The notes under the pieces: model-generated
What the model saw: the letters and a program-made list of their open reading frames with translations, nothing else
Databases searched by the model: none
Told to the model about the DNA's origin: nothing
Made by a program: the position numbers and the translations under genes
From: Rutstroemia sp. NJR-2017a BVV2
Lineage: Eukaryota; Ascomycota; Leotiomycetes; Helotiales; Rutstroemiaceae
Length of the DNA stretch: 64,000 nucleotides
Direction of reading: 5' to 3'
NCBI GenBank assembly: GCA_002946415.1
Contig: NJPS01000074.1
Location: 248,001 to 312,000, forward strand
Shown: positions 33,196 through 44,891 of the stretch, piece by piece
Position numbering within the stretch: the stretch's first letter is position 1
Layout of the letters: every line of letters begins with the position of its first letter

Positions 33196-35700
33196 CTATA
33201 ATTAACTCTTACGAAGTGCAATACATAATGTGGATTACCTAATGGCCCGTTCTACATTGGTCTAGCATCTCTCTGCTCACTGGTATGATCTTGCTACTGT
33301 AAGTCTTACATGGTCGAGGCTGTATATCACTCCTTCTGCAGGCAACGGTGTAAAGGTATGGTTTCTCGTGAAGAACCTTGAGAGGTTGCACAAATCCATA
33401 GACGGAGTGCGACTGATAGTTCGGGCTACTCATTTTTCCCGAGCATGAATTACATTTGAATTTTCAGATTCAATTGGAAAGTTTCGAAGCCAGCAACTGT
33501 TCCTCGAATTCTGTATTCACTCACTACATGATCTTGAAATTTAGCATTGTTGGATAACCTAAGCATCAGCTTCGCAGCCTTCGCTTAACACAAAGGGGAA
33601 GAAATAACCGCCAGGGATGGCCGCGGCTGTAGGCAGAAGGATTGTAAGACTGAAAGGCGACGTCACATTATTATGAGATATACTGTATCCGATCTTCTCA
33701 AAAAAGATGTCAGCATCAGGCAGAAGTGCGTACAAGTTAACAACGAAAGATTTAGGTATCAGGATAGATGGGTACGCTGGACAGGTTGAGCTCTGGGGAA
33801 CCCACCCATGGGTTACCAGTTACCCGACCCGGTGGGCGGGTACCCGCCGGGACTCTTCCGCAGCCTAGTTCCAACTGTTCTTCCAGGCTATGCTGGTTGC
33901 TTCTGCCCCGCCCCCACTCCTTTCCTTTTTATTTTTTCGGCAGTTGTACCTTTAACCCGCTCCTATCTAGAATTCAGACCGCGAACAAGTGGCTCGGCGC
34001 TCATAGGAATTGAAAATTCGAAGACTTGCCCAAAATTATCATCTTGGCTTCGCTCAAGCAATGCGGGGAAGAGAGGGAATCAGACTGATAGAGGCTGTAC
34101 TCGTCTTCGATTCTTTGACTTTTCTGTGACGGCAATCTCTTCGAAGGCCTGTGAACTGTTTTTGTGAGCCCAAAGTACACCCACACCCCATCCCCCCTCC
34201 AAGAAAACCGCTCATTCCTATCTATATCCGCGTCCCCGTCCCCATCCCCAACCAAAATCAATCATATAACCTGTGAAGAGTCTATAGATAAATCATAGTC
34301 TTCACTCTCTCAGGAGTAGCGTTACTTTTGAGACCATGCAACCCCCAATCCCTAACTTCCCCTTCCACTTCCGATCCCCAAGTTCCGCTTTCTCTTGAGA
34401 ACAAAATCAATATCTACATCTACGTCCATCCATAACTAAATAACTCAAAGTTTTGACAAAAACACACTACCACTATCCAGAACCTAAGCTTCATATACAC
34501 TTACCAAAGAAGATCAAAGGACCGAAGAAGGGAGATAAGATGTATCCGAAGTAGGCAGAGTAAAGAAACGCATAAAGTGTACATAATATAAGAAGCAATC
34601 TCACAATCAGAAAGATACAAGAGAAAGAAACCACAAACAAGCAAGCCTATTCTAACTACCCTCCCACTCTCCCCTCCTCTCTCCTCTCTCCTCTATCCCA
34701 TCCCTTGTCATCTTACACCAACTCAGCTCAGCTCAGCTCGATCCATACACCTATCTACCAGACATCAGCGATATCTAGATCAAACTTATATTAAACCTTC
34801 CATCTATTCCATCCGTCCCATTCTAATCCCTTCCCCAATCCCCCCTTCCCCTCTCCCCCACCCCTCCATTCTTCGCCCCAAACATCCGACTTCAGTCAAC
34901 AACCCAAACCCAACAACCCAAAAGAACAAACCCCCATACCCATACCCACCCTCCTCCTCGTCCCTCTCCCCATCATAGACATCTACATCTACATCTACAT
35001 CTACATCTACATCTACATCCACACTGCAAAAACACAAACAAACAAGCCAGCAAGCAAGTGGGAAATTTTCCTTTCCTTTCGCAATTGCAACCTCCCGATC
35101 CGCGTGCAGTAATGAATGAGCTAGCACCGTAGTTCTCTCTCCCACATCCAGATCATCCAGACTATTAATACCATCCAGAATCCACCATTAGACCCCAGTT
35201 CCTTCCGCACTCTTTTACCTATCCATTTGCATCATATGACATAGTCACAACAAGCACCCTCCATAAACCCACCCCCACTCCCCCTTCCCCAAACCCCGCA
35301 CCACACATACACACACACACACCATCTCACTTGCATATATACACACCACCAACACATATGTATATACCATCTCCCATCTCGCCCCTCACATCTCACTCAC
35401 ATAAAAGCAGATCAACAAGCAATCCAAAACCAACTTCACATATAATTGCATCCTCGATCTTATTCTCATTTTCATTCTCATTCTCGATCTAATAACCTTA
35501 ATCTTAATCTTAATCTTAATCTTTCCTACCAAATGCAATTCCATCTCATCTCGCCCGTGCGTGCAAGAAAGAACAGCAACAACAACTAAAAGCCAACTAA
35601 CCCAATGCAAAACGCAGCTTTATACAAAAGGTCAATAATACCCCCGACCCCTCCAACTCCATCCCCTCTCCTCCCAACCTACACCTCCATCTACTTCACC
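32956..35700. other. 2.7-kb intergenic region; C-rich with microsatellites
   Basis: No gene recognised. From about 34160 to 35700 the plus strand is C/T/A-rich and G-poor. That is the G-rich strand of the 3' flank of the acyl-CoA dehydrogenase gene, which reads on the minus strand. It holds an ACATCT array (34979-35020), CATTCT and CTTAAT arrays (about 35461-35523), CA repeats near 35307, and a GGCGGGTACCCGCC palindrome (33835-33848). Confidence 0.45.
34979..35020 (+). repeat. ACATCT hexanucleotide microsatellite
   Basis: Six perfect ACATCT units followed by ACATCC. It causes a Val-Asp repeat in a spurious minus-strand ORF. Confidence 0.85.
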
Positions 35701-37567
35701 CTACAACTTCATCCCCAACGCCTTCCCCACCCTCAAACTCTGCCTCACACTCAAATCCAACATAATCTCCTCACTCCCCCCCGGAATCGCATACGCCCTC
35801 ACATCTCTATACAACCTCTCGATCTTCCCTCCCTGTCCCCCTCTACTATAACTAAGCCCCCCAAAAATCTGACTCGCCTCTCTCGCACAAAACTCAAAGG
35901 TGATCGTCGCCTGCGCCTTGAGTCCTGCAATCGGACCCCCGAGTCTGAGCATTGCTTCCGTTTCGCCCATTTTCGAGCACTGGTAAATGAGGGACTCGAG
36001 CCAGGAAGAAGAGGCTTCGATTTGGCGGGCCATGTGTGCGAGCTTGAGGCGGATGACGGGGTGGTCGATTAACTTTTTGCCAAAGGTGCGACGCTTGTGT
36101 GCGTATTTGACGGATTCTTCGTAGCAGACGCGGGAGAAGCGGACGCATTGGATGATGATGCCGATGCGTTCGTGGTTGAAGTTGGTCATGATTACTGTGG
36201 GGGGTTAGTTGGGTGTTGTGGTGGGGGGGGATGATGTGATGGGGGAATATGATGATGGGGGGCATAATGTTACGGGGGTATGATGTTATGTGGGTAGAAT
36301 GATGAAGGGGGAGAAAATATAACATACCCTTGAAACCTTGATTCTCCTTTCCAATCAAGTTCTCAACCGGAACTTTCACATCCTCAAAAGTAACATAACT
36401 AGTACCACTCGACCACACACCCTGACAATCCATCTTCCTCGTACTAACACCACCCGCTGATCTCTCAATCAACAACACACTAACACCATTCATACCCTCC
36501 CCACCAGTCCTAACCGCCGTCGTGAAATAATCACACCAAATACCATTGGTGATCCATTTCTTCTCACCATTCACGATATAATGTTTACCATCCTCCGACA
36601 ACTTAGCCTCACAAGTCAAATTCGCCACGTCAGACCCCGCATCCGGCTCTGTAATCGCAAGACAGATTCTCTTATCACCATTCAAGATCCCCGGAAGGAT
36701 TCTCTCCACAAGAGGCTGCTTGCCGAATTTGACCAAAGGCGGACAACCAATACCAAAACCGCCAATGACGTTCCAGACGAATCCACCACTGGCCGCACGC
36801 GACAGTTCATCGGTCAGAAGCACCTCGTGGAAGAGATCCCACTTTTCCGGTGAGACACTCTTGACGCGGTTAGCTGTGTATTGGGTGGGATAATGGATAC
36901 CCATCAACCCGGCGAGATATCCTCTCGTGCCCATTTGTTTGTAGATCTCGTCGGGGACTTTGCGCGCCTCGTCCCAGTCACCGACGTTGGGTTCGATTTC
37001 AGCGGAGACCCATTCGCGGATTTCGTCGCGGAGAGCGGCGTGGGATTCGTTGAAGTAGGGAGAGTGGTACTGTTTGGATTGGTGTTAGAATTGTTCATAG
37101 ATACGTATAAAATTAGAAAAAGACGAAAAACATACACCCTGATACCACGTTGGATCCGCAAACGGAATCAAATCACCATACGGATCCAACGGATCCGACT
37201 GTTCCTCAATCTGCTTCGCAGCACTTGTCGGAACCGGTACTACAGCACCACTCTCAGCCTGCGGCTTGACCGGCTCTCTCTTTTCCTGTGGAGGAGAAGC
37301 AGGCGGCGTGGGTGGAGCAGTGGCTTTCTTCGAGTCAAGCGAACCAACTTGCAGCTTGGCCTTGTATTTCTTGAGAATACCCTCATTGTGGTATTTCCAG
37401 AATTGTTTCGAGGCATCTTTTCCAGCGACACGGGTTAGGATCTTTTTGCCGCCGGGATGTTCGTCCGCGAAGGTGGTGAGGTCATAGACATCTTCGTCGA
37501 CGATGATGTACAGGTCGTTGGGTTTGTTGTGGGATGCCACGTCGCTTTGGCTGAAGGTTTTGGACAT
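35701..37567 (-). CDS. cytochrome b5 domain / acyl-CoA dehydrogenase fusion
   Basis: Three exons on the minus strand: 37567-37136, 37069-36328 and 36194-35701 (555 residues). Residues 1-75 form a cytochrome b5 domain with haem ligands His37 (EHPGG) and His60 (KYHNEG). A Pro/Ala-rich linker follows to about 130. The acyl-CoA dehydrogenase part has the FAD/substrate signature ITEPDAGSDVANL, GEKKWITNG, and the C-terminal IPGGSEEIML. Glu400 in NHERIGI sits where the long-chain/isovaleryl class places its catalytic base (inference by motif alignment). It would oxidise acyl-CoA to enoyl-CoA, with the b5 domain possibly passing electrons. The C-terminus is GMKL, only weakly like a peroxisomal PTS1, so location is open. 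Each exon runs from C-rich to G-rich on the coding strand. The next gene, aldose epimerase, has the same orientation 1.3 kb upstream. Confidence 0.92.
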
Positions 37568-38911
37568 GGTGATGGTTTGTGTCAGTGTTGGTACAGTCTA
37601 TGAATTGAAGTACAATGTATATCGACTTCTAGTATAGTGAAGAAGAAGAAGGAAAGGAAGAAGTGAGTGGAGTGAGGTGAGGTGAGTGGGTACAAGACAA
37701 AGGTATTGTAGGCGGAGGGATCGATTTATTGCATTGTTTTATTGTCTCGATTGATAGTGGATGACCGACTCAGACTATCTTTCACATGCCATTCCTGCTC
37801 TCCACTTGTTCACTTGTTGCACTCTCCACTCTTCAGCACCAAACGCTTCCGGTTCCGCCAGAATGCTCTACTGTAACCACCCCCGGATTTTCTCCATCTT
37901 TCACTTAACCCGGTGAAGAAAGTAACTTGAATCATGATCACATGCACGACTCAATATTAGCATTTCGCGACTTATGATTGGTCCAAAGCACAAAATGATC
38001 GCATTTGGCATGTGAGAGCACAGCTGTTGCAGAATTGCATCCGGGCGGTGATTGGCGACCGTGGTTGATTTAGCGTCAGTTTATGCCGAGGCATATTGTT
38101 CCTGGGTGGCTGTGGGAAGGTGGTCATCTGCATTCGGAATCCGGACATATCAACCAAGTAAGACGATCTTCTCGTTTTAACTCACAGCTACTTCGTACAG
38201 TATGGATGTCACATGGCGATGAAGACAGTACTAGTATTAGAAGAGCATTATTCGAACCATCCGGTAGGATTGCTACCGTATCCGAGTACGAAACGGCCGA
38301 CTAGTGACATCCGACCACACAAAGCCGTTTCAAATAGCTTCAACCTCCCAGTTTCCACCCCGCCTCCTTAAGCTCTTTGAATGTCTCTCGATCCTTTTAC
38401 TCGGCACAAATTTCTGTCTCTCACATCAACCTATACACTCAAATCTATCTACTGTAGACGAAGAAACAAACAAACAAAGAAAACCACGCACAATGTCCGA
38501 CCTGACGAGAAACAGTTGGTTGAGAAGGCCGTGAAATAGAGCAAAGAACGATATATAACTTACCCTCCCCCAATGAAAGTCTCATATATATCACCTCCAC
38601 ATAATCTCAAATCATCCGATTCTCTCCTTCTCCCCAGTGAGTAATAATAACAAGACGCTCCGCTGGCTCTCCGAGGGCCACTGCCGTGGAGGCCGACTAT
38701 TTCATTCATACATGTTTACTGTATAGATTACTCTACTTAAACGGGAGCGCAAAAGCAATTCTTAGTCTTCGCGGGGAATGACATGCATATTTGAGTGCTA
38801 TCCATTATCTTAAACAGCAGAGCGCGATCCTAAGTCTAGCTCCCTCCCCAAGTCGAGTGTAGGATACCTATATACAATTCCCAGGAATGAACATATCTCC
38901 TCGCGCACCCC
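37568..38911. other. 1.3-kb intergenic region
   Basis: Promoter of the b5-acyl-CoA dehydrogenase gene and 3' flank of the aldose epimerase gene. Short ORFs at 38083-38304 and 38304-38534 have no recognisable motif. Nothing else seen. Confidence 0.4.
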
Positions 38912-40084
38912 CTACTCACACCACGCCTTATAAACAACTCTACTCCCATAAACCTCCCCCTTCTTCAACAGCACCTGCCCCCTCCACTCCTCCACATTAA
39001 CCGCATTCACAAACCTACTCGGCTCGACACAGAACCCACTCCTAGGACCTCTAGCAGCCAGACCCTCTACAGCCGGCACATCAATGTATTTGCCAGTGTA
39101 GAACTGGAACGCTGGGTCAGTGGCCAAGACTTCGAGATGGACGCCTGTTTCGGGATGGTAGGCTTGTACGAGTTTGGTGAGAGGAGAGGAGCGGTTATCG
39201 AGTGTGGCGGGAGTGGAGTCCGGGTTCACGACGAAGCAGTCGTCGATGTCGGGGTCTTGCGGGCCGAGGGTGAATTCTTTGTCGGTTTGGACGCTGGAGT
39301 AGGATTTTGGGCCGGAGGTGGGGATGCCGCCGTCGTCGACGGGGAGGTAGGAGTTGGTGCAGAGGGTGACTTGGGTTCCTTCGATGGTGGGCTTGCCGCT
39401 GAGGTTGAAGTATCTGTTTAGGGATGAATGTCAGCTCGTTGTCTTTTTCAATCCGCACCGCTGACTTTAGGCTGTTGACTTGACACAAAATGCCATCCGT
39501 TCCCAAATTCTCCGGATAAATTATGGAAACACTCACGAATGATTAGTAGCATTCACCGCCGTCTCCTCCACTCCTGACCCATCATCCACCAATTTCACCT
39601 CATACTCAAACCCCAAAACCCTCGCCTCCTTCCCCTCCACTATCTGCTTTCCCGTCGTATAAACCACACTAACATCCACCGTCCCCGGATACCCCTCCTC
39701 GCCATCCTTATCCCTCAACGTAAACTGGACACTCTCTCCCCCCTGCAGTCCTTCCACCCCTTGAATCTCCCTAACCCCGACCAATTTCGGGCCCTCCCAA
39801 ACCCTCTTCCCCCATCCCTTCGGCCCTCCATGCAACGCATTCACGCCATTATTCTGCGCCAGCGCATACTCCTTCCCATTCAGCGAATCGATTTTCGCAT
39901 TCGCGATACGATTTGCGACGCGCCCGATGGTCTCCCCAAAGTACGGCGCGTTGTGCTTTTGGTAGAGGTCGGCTGAGGGGAAGGATTGCACGATGTTGAG
40001 GGGAGAGCCGGATTTGGTGGGCACGAGGAATGATTTGATGATGGCTCCGAGGGGGAGAAATTCGAAGTCTGGTTCGAGAGGCAT
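38912..40084 (-). CDS. aldose 1-epimerase (galactose mutarotase family)
   Basis: Two exons, 40084-39537 and 39413-38912, joined by a 123-nt GTGAGT...CAG intron that splits the serine of the NHS|YFNLSG motif. The protein is 349 residues, normal for the family. Active-site residues are visible: His85 (NALHGGPKGWGKRVW), His182 (NATNHSYFNL) and Glu313 (FCVEPS). The enzyme interconverts alpha and beta anomers of aldohexoses such as glucose and galactose, feeding galactose and related sugar use in the cytosol. No other sugar gene is adjacent. Both exons show a very strong change from C-rich to G-rich on the coding strand. Confidence 0.94.
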
Positions 40085-40664
40085 GGTGAGGAAATTTTCC
40101 GGTCGATTGTGATGGTGAAAGAGGAGAGAGAAAATGTCAATGGAGAGAAGAAATAACTTACTGGAGGTTAATGACGTTTTTGAATGTTACTGGGAGGAAA
40201 GTAGGAAACCGGGGTGGTATTTTGCCTGATTGAAAGGTGGGGGCGGGGACTTCTGAATCGGGAAAGTGGGGTGAGATATCCGTATGTGCGAGGTGTTAGT
40301 GGTGATTCTTTCTCCACCGCGACGTACCAGTTTACACAAACAACCCTGTGAATGGAGACATTGATTTGAGGCTGAATGCAAGAGATTTTAACATTTGGCT
40401 TAGATTTGAACTGTTGCTAACTTAGAACATTCATTATACCAGATAGCTAGTTACGCTACTATACTATGATTAATATACACATTACCTCACAAGTTCCACA
40501 GCTCACAGCTTCCATTTCGCTGACAGTCCCTTTTATAAGAACACAAGACTATTCACACAGGTCAGCGTATCTGGATGTTCAATGCTAAGCACTTCTTGCG
40601 AACCTTGACCGTGTACTCCTGCAGCTTCTCGGCCGCGTCCCGTCAGTATTGAATACTGAAGCCC
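40085..40664. other. 580-bp intergenic region
   Basis: Promoter of the aldose epimerase gene and 3' end of the double-HET gene; no ORF or element of note. Confidence 0.4.
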
Positions 40665-43460
40665 TTATCGAATTTCAAACACGGTTTGTGTAGATATGAG
40701 AGTCTCTGGTAATGTATCACGGATTGCTTCCCCATCCATTATTCCATGCACATATGCATCGCCAATCAACTGCCAGTAGACCTCTTTATTGGAGCCTAAG
40801 CGCCTTCGAAGGACTACTGGCACGCTGCAGCCATATAATATGCAAATCTGATCGCCGACCTTCGCGTTTTGGGGAATGAGACCGACAAGCGGGGAGCTTG
40901 TGGGGTTATTTGTTTTGGACCGAAAAGTCCGGCGATTCCAAATAACGTCCCGGACGACAACGAGGAACTCTCTGGCGTACAATGGAATATCGGTGTCCAG
41001 AAGTTCTTCAATGTCAATGCTAGATATATGGTCGAGCAGATTAGTGGAATCACCGGTTTCCGGAATCTCAGAGCTAATCTGAAGTAAGTTGAGCATTGCG
41101 AGCCGATAGGCCCGCGGTGCAGGTTCGCCTTTACCATCACGGTCTGCACAGACAGTACGCCAAATGGTATCTGACAGGCTCATGAGAGTCAAGTGAGGTT
41201 TAAAGGCGATCGTTCCAAGGAGTTGTAAGCACTCTTTCGTCAGAATAGCATTTGCCAATCTTGTTGATCTCTGAGCAATCTCCCCAAGAACAAGCCCCAT
41301 AACGTCGAGTGAACCGTTACATGCGCCATCTTTATTTCTTCTAACGGAAACTTGAGGGCCTGATCCGTAATGGGCATTATAGATTCTCTTGAGACTTCCG
41401 CCAACAAGCGGTTTTCCATGTAAGCGGTAATTCAGTCGCCGAGAAGGATCTCCAAAGGGCAGATTATCCCTGGATGCGATCCAAGATGGCAATTCTTGTA
41501 TATAGTTGCCAAATGGATTGTTTTTGCTGCGGGGATCTGCTATTGAGGACGAAGTTGGCGCCCAAGGACGACAAATCACATCCAATGACCTCGAACGGGA
41601 ACAGCAATGCAATACGAAATCCATAAAAACATCCAGTACACTCTTGCCGTAATCTGGGACTATAGCATCGGACTGATTGGGCTGTGACGAAGTCGTTATG
41701 TCATTTGCCAAATTTAACAGGGCATAGACCGTATCTCGTGGATCGGATGTTTCACTAAACTTACTCAAATCCACGACTGTCTCGAGGGACATTCTACGAT
41801 TGAGAATTTTCCCATCTGCGGACTTCGTAAATGAGCCTTTGATAGTATCGAGAAGCCTGACAGCTGGTGATTCATGATAGTTTGTCAGAATCGCTGTTGA
41901 GAACATACTTGCTGTGTGACTGAGAGCAAATGGTGTAGTGCTCAGCCCAACTCGAACCATGGATAAGGCCATGCTAAAATGGCACATATTGATTTGATGG
42001 TCACCACAGTAAATGATTGAGGTTGCTGAGAAAGCAGCTTCCTGGAGAACCCAGCCTCGTCGGAACCAAGGCCTATCCAAGATCTGGGCTAGCGCAATCA
42101 AGCCGTATTGTTCCCACCATAATTTTGTCCACATTAAATCGGTTAACACAACCTGGTCAGCAAATTTCAATCCGACCTTGCTAGAAGAGTCTTCCTCGCC
42201 CAGCCAAACAAAGACACTGCGGGCCTTGCTGTATATTGTGGCCATTTGTCTGACCTGCGCATTCCTTTCTGAGTCATCCAGCTGGTTGATGCAGATAGAG
42301 TCCACCCAAATATTAAGTTGACCCATCGGAGGCCTAATCCTTTGTAGAGCATGGTAAAGGTTTGGCCGTATAAGATGCGTCTTATCATTGATGACAGCTG
42401 GATGGATTGCAGGCTCTTGGCCCCAGACATAGCTCAGCGCGTAGTATTCTGGGGGATCTAGAAGACTGACTTCACAAATATGCCCAACGATAGTGCTTCC
42501 TATCAAACCGGATTCGAGAATGAGAATTCGAAACTCGGACACTGCAAGTGGATGGGAATACAATGATCCATTGGTGGAGAGCTCTTCGGCAGGCTGAGCA
42601 TATCCGGAGTCAGGGGCAGAAATGTGAGGTCTCCGTTTAAACCGCTTGACCGAAGGTGTAGATATCTGGGACGGTCCTAGTAGTCCTTTTTGGTACTTTA
42701 TGTAGGCCGGTTGATTGTTCACTAGCTTTTCAAATCTCCTTTTGTTGCCGATCGCCTCCCTAAGTCGCCGGATTGCATTTTCTCTACCCTCGCCGTAGAT
42801 AAGTGGCATGGTGACGCCAAATATTCCAAGTAGAGAATAAGCCCTGTCCTCTTCACGTTTACACATCCTTTTTTCAGCCCATGACATTCGCTCAGCGACA
42901 CTGAACTGAGATAGTGGACTGCCCTGAAGCGCTTTAATTGCAATCCCCGTGATCTCGTGAAGTTGTTGCTCGAATAATTTCTTGTCACCCAGTAGCTCAC
43001 CCTCTTGGGAAAAGAACTTAACCACTGGAGGAGCAATAAGATCTTGAGCCGTCCAGGTTCGAGTAAACCACAGGCTCTTTCGCAACTGGGCGTCTATATG
43101 GTCCTTACCGTTACCATGTGTAGAAATATCCGATAGATAAACGTAGCATTGAGCAGCAGTACGATACCAGCGAAACATAAAGTTGATAGCCTCGGTGAGT
43201 TCAGTGCTATTAGACCTGTCAATACAACATGTATCGACCCAGAAGTATTTTAAACCATCGCGTGCAGCCTGTGCTGCGCAGAACTGAATCTTGCGATAGC
43301 CAGGTTTGCTCTTGCTTGTACCTTCCATTAGGTCTTTGAAGTTAACCTCCACGCTATCCGCTTCCCATGTGTGCGAAAGTATAGCATATGCGGGTTCGTT
43401 TTCATAAAATTGTTTGGCCCAACAGAGCTCGCCATGGTTGTTAAGATGAAGCAGACGCAT
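40665..43460 (-). CDS. protein with two different HET domains in tandem
   Basis: A single exon of 931 residues. The frame stays open 20 codons further upstream but only from a TTG, so the ATG at 43460 (MRLLHLNN) is chosen; HET proteins usually begin this way. The first HET domain (about 24-145) has YAILSHTWE, YFWVDTCCID and WFTRTWTAQDLIAP, followed by SWAEKRMCKREEDRAYSLLG and MPLIYGEG. A basic linker (VKRFKRRPH near 271) precedes a second HET domain of the HET-6/TOL style (about 339-470): YALSYVWG, IWVDSICINQ, VFVWLGEED and RPWFRRGWVLQEAAF. The C-terminal 430 residues carry the usual tail of that second group. HET proteins trigger incompatibility cell death, and one chain holding both subtypes suggests gene fusion. 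In the first domain the usual RGWxLQE block reads RTWTAQD, so it may be degenerate. Confidence 0.9.
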   Translation of the reverse strand: MRLLHLNNHGELCWAKQFYENEPAYAILSHTWEADSVEVNFKDLMEGTSKSKPGYRKIQFCAAQAARDGLKYFWVDTCCIDRSNSTELTEAINFMFRWYRTAAQCYVYLSDISTHGNGKDHIDAQLRKSLWFTRTWTAQDLIAPPVVKFFSQEGELLGDKKLFEQQLHEITGIAIKALQGSPLSQFSVAERMSWAEKRMCKREEDRAYSLLGIFGVTMPLIYGEGRENAIRRLREAIGNKRRFEKLVNNQPAYIKYQKGLLGPSQISTPSVKRFKRRPHISAPDSGYAQPAEELSTNGSLYSHPLAVSEFRILILESGLIGSTIVGHICEVSLLDPPEYYALSYVWGQEPAIHPAVINDKTHLIRPNLYHALQRIRPPMGQLNIWVDSICINQLDDSERNAQVRQMATIYSKARSVFVWLGEEDSSSKVGLKFADQVVLTDLMWTKLWWEQYGLIALAQILDRPWFRRGWVLQEAAFSATSIIYCGDHQINMCHFSMALSMVRVGLSTTPFALSHTASMFSTAILTNYHESPAVRLLDTIKGSFTKSADGKILNRRMSLETVVDLSKFSETSDPRDTVYALLNLANDITTSSQPNQSDAIVPDYGKSVLDVFMDFVLHCCSRSRSLDVICRPWAPTSSSIADPRSKNNPFGNYIQELPSWIASRDNLPFGDPSRRLNYRLHGKPLVGGSLKRIYNAHYGSGPQVSVRRNKDGACNGSLDVMGLVLGEIAQRSTRLANAILTKECLQLLGTIAFKPHLTLMSLSDTIWRTVCADRDGKGEPAPRAYRLAMLNLLQISSEIPETGDSTNLLDHISSIDIEELLDTDIPLYAREFLVVVRDVIWNRRTFRSKTNNPTSSPLVGLIPQNAKVGDQICILYGCSVPVVLRRRLGSNKEVYWQLIGDAYVHGIMDGEAIRDTLPETLISTQTVFEIR

Positions 43461-44891
43461 TGCTAACCCAGATTTGTGAAAGTTCAGCAAAGGGCTCTCG
43501 GTGAATATTGAGGTCGCCAATCAGTATGCCTTCGAAGTTGTTTATTGAGTTAGGAGAGGAGGTTAGATCTGCGTCAGCACTCACATCGACACAGCTGAAT
43601 GGTAGCCTTGCGACAATGGTACTGCAATATTGTTAAGCATTAGCGCGGGTACGCGAACCTGGCCATTTGCCAGCTCGAATCCAAATCCGGGGAAAGCAAA
43701 CCGCAGACGTCACAATTTCAAGGAGTACTGTAGAACAAGCAGGTGGTAATAAATTGTTAGAATAACTTGTCGACCGAGTCAGTACCCTCCGCCCTGTCGT
43801 GCGAGGATGAATCTTGTTGCATTGAGGTTCCTAGAGCTTCCTAGAGCTTGCTGAATGGCCATGACGACAATCGAGTCTAAAGCCATGGTCCTGTTGAACA
43901 TCCCAGATTCTTGAAGGGAGTTTCTGCCCAAAAGCCCAGAAGCTTATCCAGCCACTTGGTGCATGAGCAGATAGGGATACGACTTACTTTTGGCTGCTGA
44001 ATCAAGAAGAGACATCCAAAGTCCAGTCTTCGAGGTTAGTCGAGCATCTCTACTCTGACTGGTGACGATTCGCTATCTTGCCGTTCGACGCTTCATGCGA
44101 CAAGCTTCGAAGAATCGAAAGGAGCAAAACTCCATGTCAGTCGTCTGTACCTGTGCCTGATCATGCAAGGGTACAAACCCGGAGACTTGATGGAATCATC
44201 GAAGCTTCTACCCCATTTGCTCATTTGCCCATTTGGCCACACTCCGAGGGAGTAGTAAGCAGATACTCAGCACTAAGCACCCGTCATACCCACCACAGCG
44301 CAACACTTCACTGGAAAAAGTATCGTGGACCCATTGATATAAATGCAGCCCTGCTGATAGTTGCTGGGGTAACGTGGGTTGAACGCAAAGGGCCAACAGT
44401 TCTCTGCATTGTCACATTGTTATCCGCCTTGTCCCATTTGGCCATTCATGAGTCAACACCTCGCACGGCGAGCTCAGCTCTGGTTGTATCGTAACTTCAT
44501 AATTGATCGGAATTAATCAGAATTTTTCCTTCCGCGTGGCAGTTAAACTTGTCGCGACGACACCCAACCAATTTGAGGCTTGGTGGGGTTGCTGAGCCTG
44601 AGCTGATAGAGCTAAACTCCAATAGGAACGGCTATTGGAGGATGTAAACAACTTTTTTGCGATATGTATGGCAGCCAACGCACATTTGATTATGCCCTCA
44701 CCACCCATGCCGCGTCCAGAATCTTGCTTGGAGCTTTTTGCACTACACTTGTACGAAGTAATTATATGAACCGACGACCTTCTCTGGATACTACGATTTT
44801 GGTGCTGATTTGCTTGGACGAATTGACACATGTTCTGAGCTTTCCTTAACGGGTCTGGGTAGGCACAGCAACGCAGCGAGAAATAAACACG
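43461..44891. other. 1.4-kb divergent intergenic region
   Basis: Lies between the divergent double-HET and coiled-coil genes. Minus-strand and plus-strand ORFs of up to 138 codons have no motifs. A small direct duplication CTTCCTAGAG occurs near 43835. Nothing else seen. Confidence 0.4.

Noticed and set aside
35894..36328. 3' part of a long minus-strand ORF that reads through intron 2 of the acyl-CoA dehydrogenase gene
   Set aside because: After 36328 it reads a C-rich intron and then the wrong frame of exon 3; splicing restores the conserved frame.
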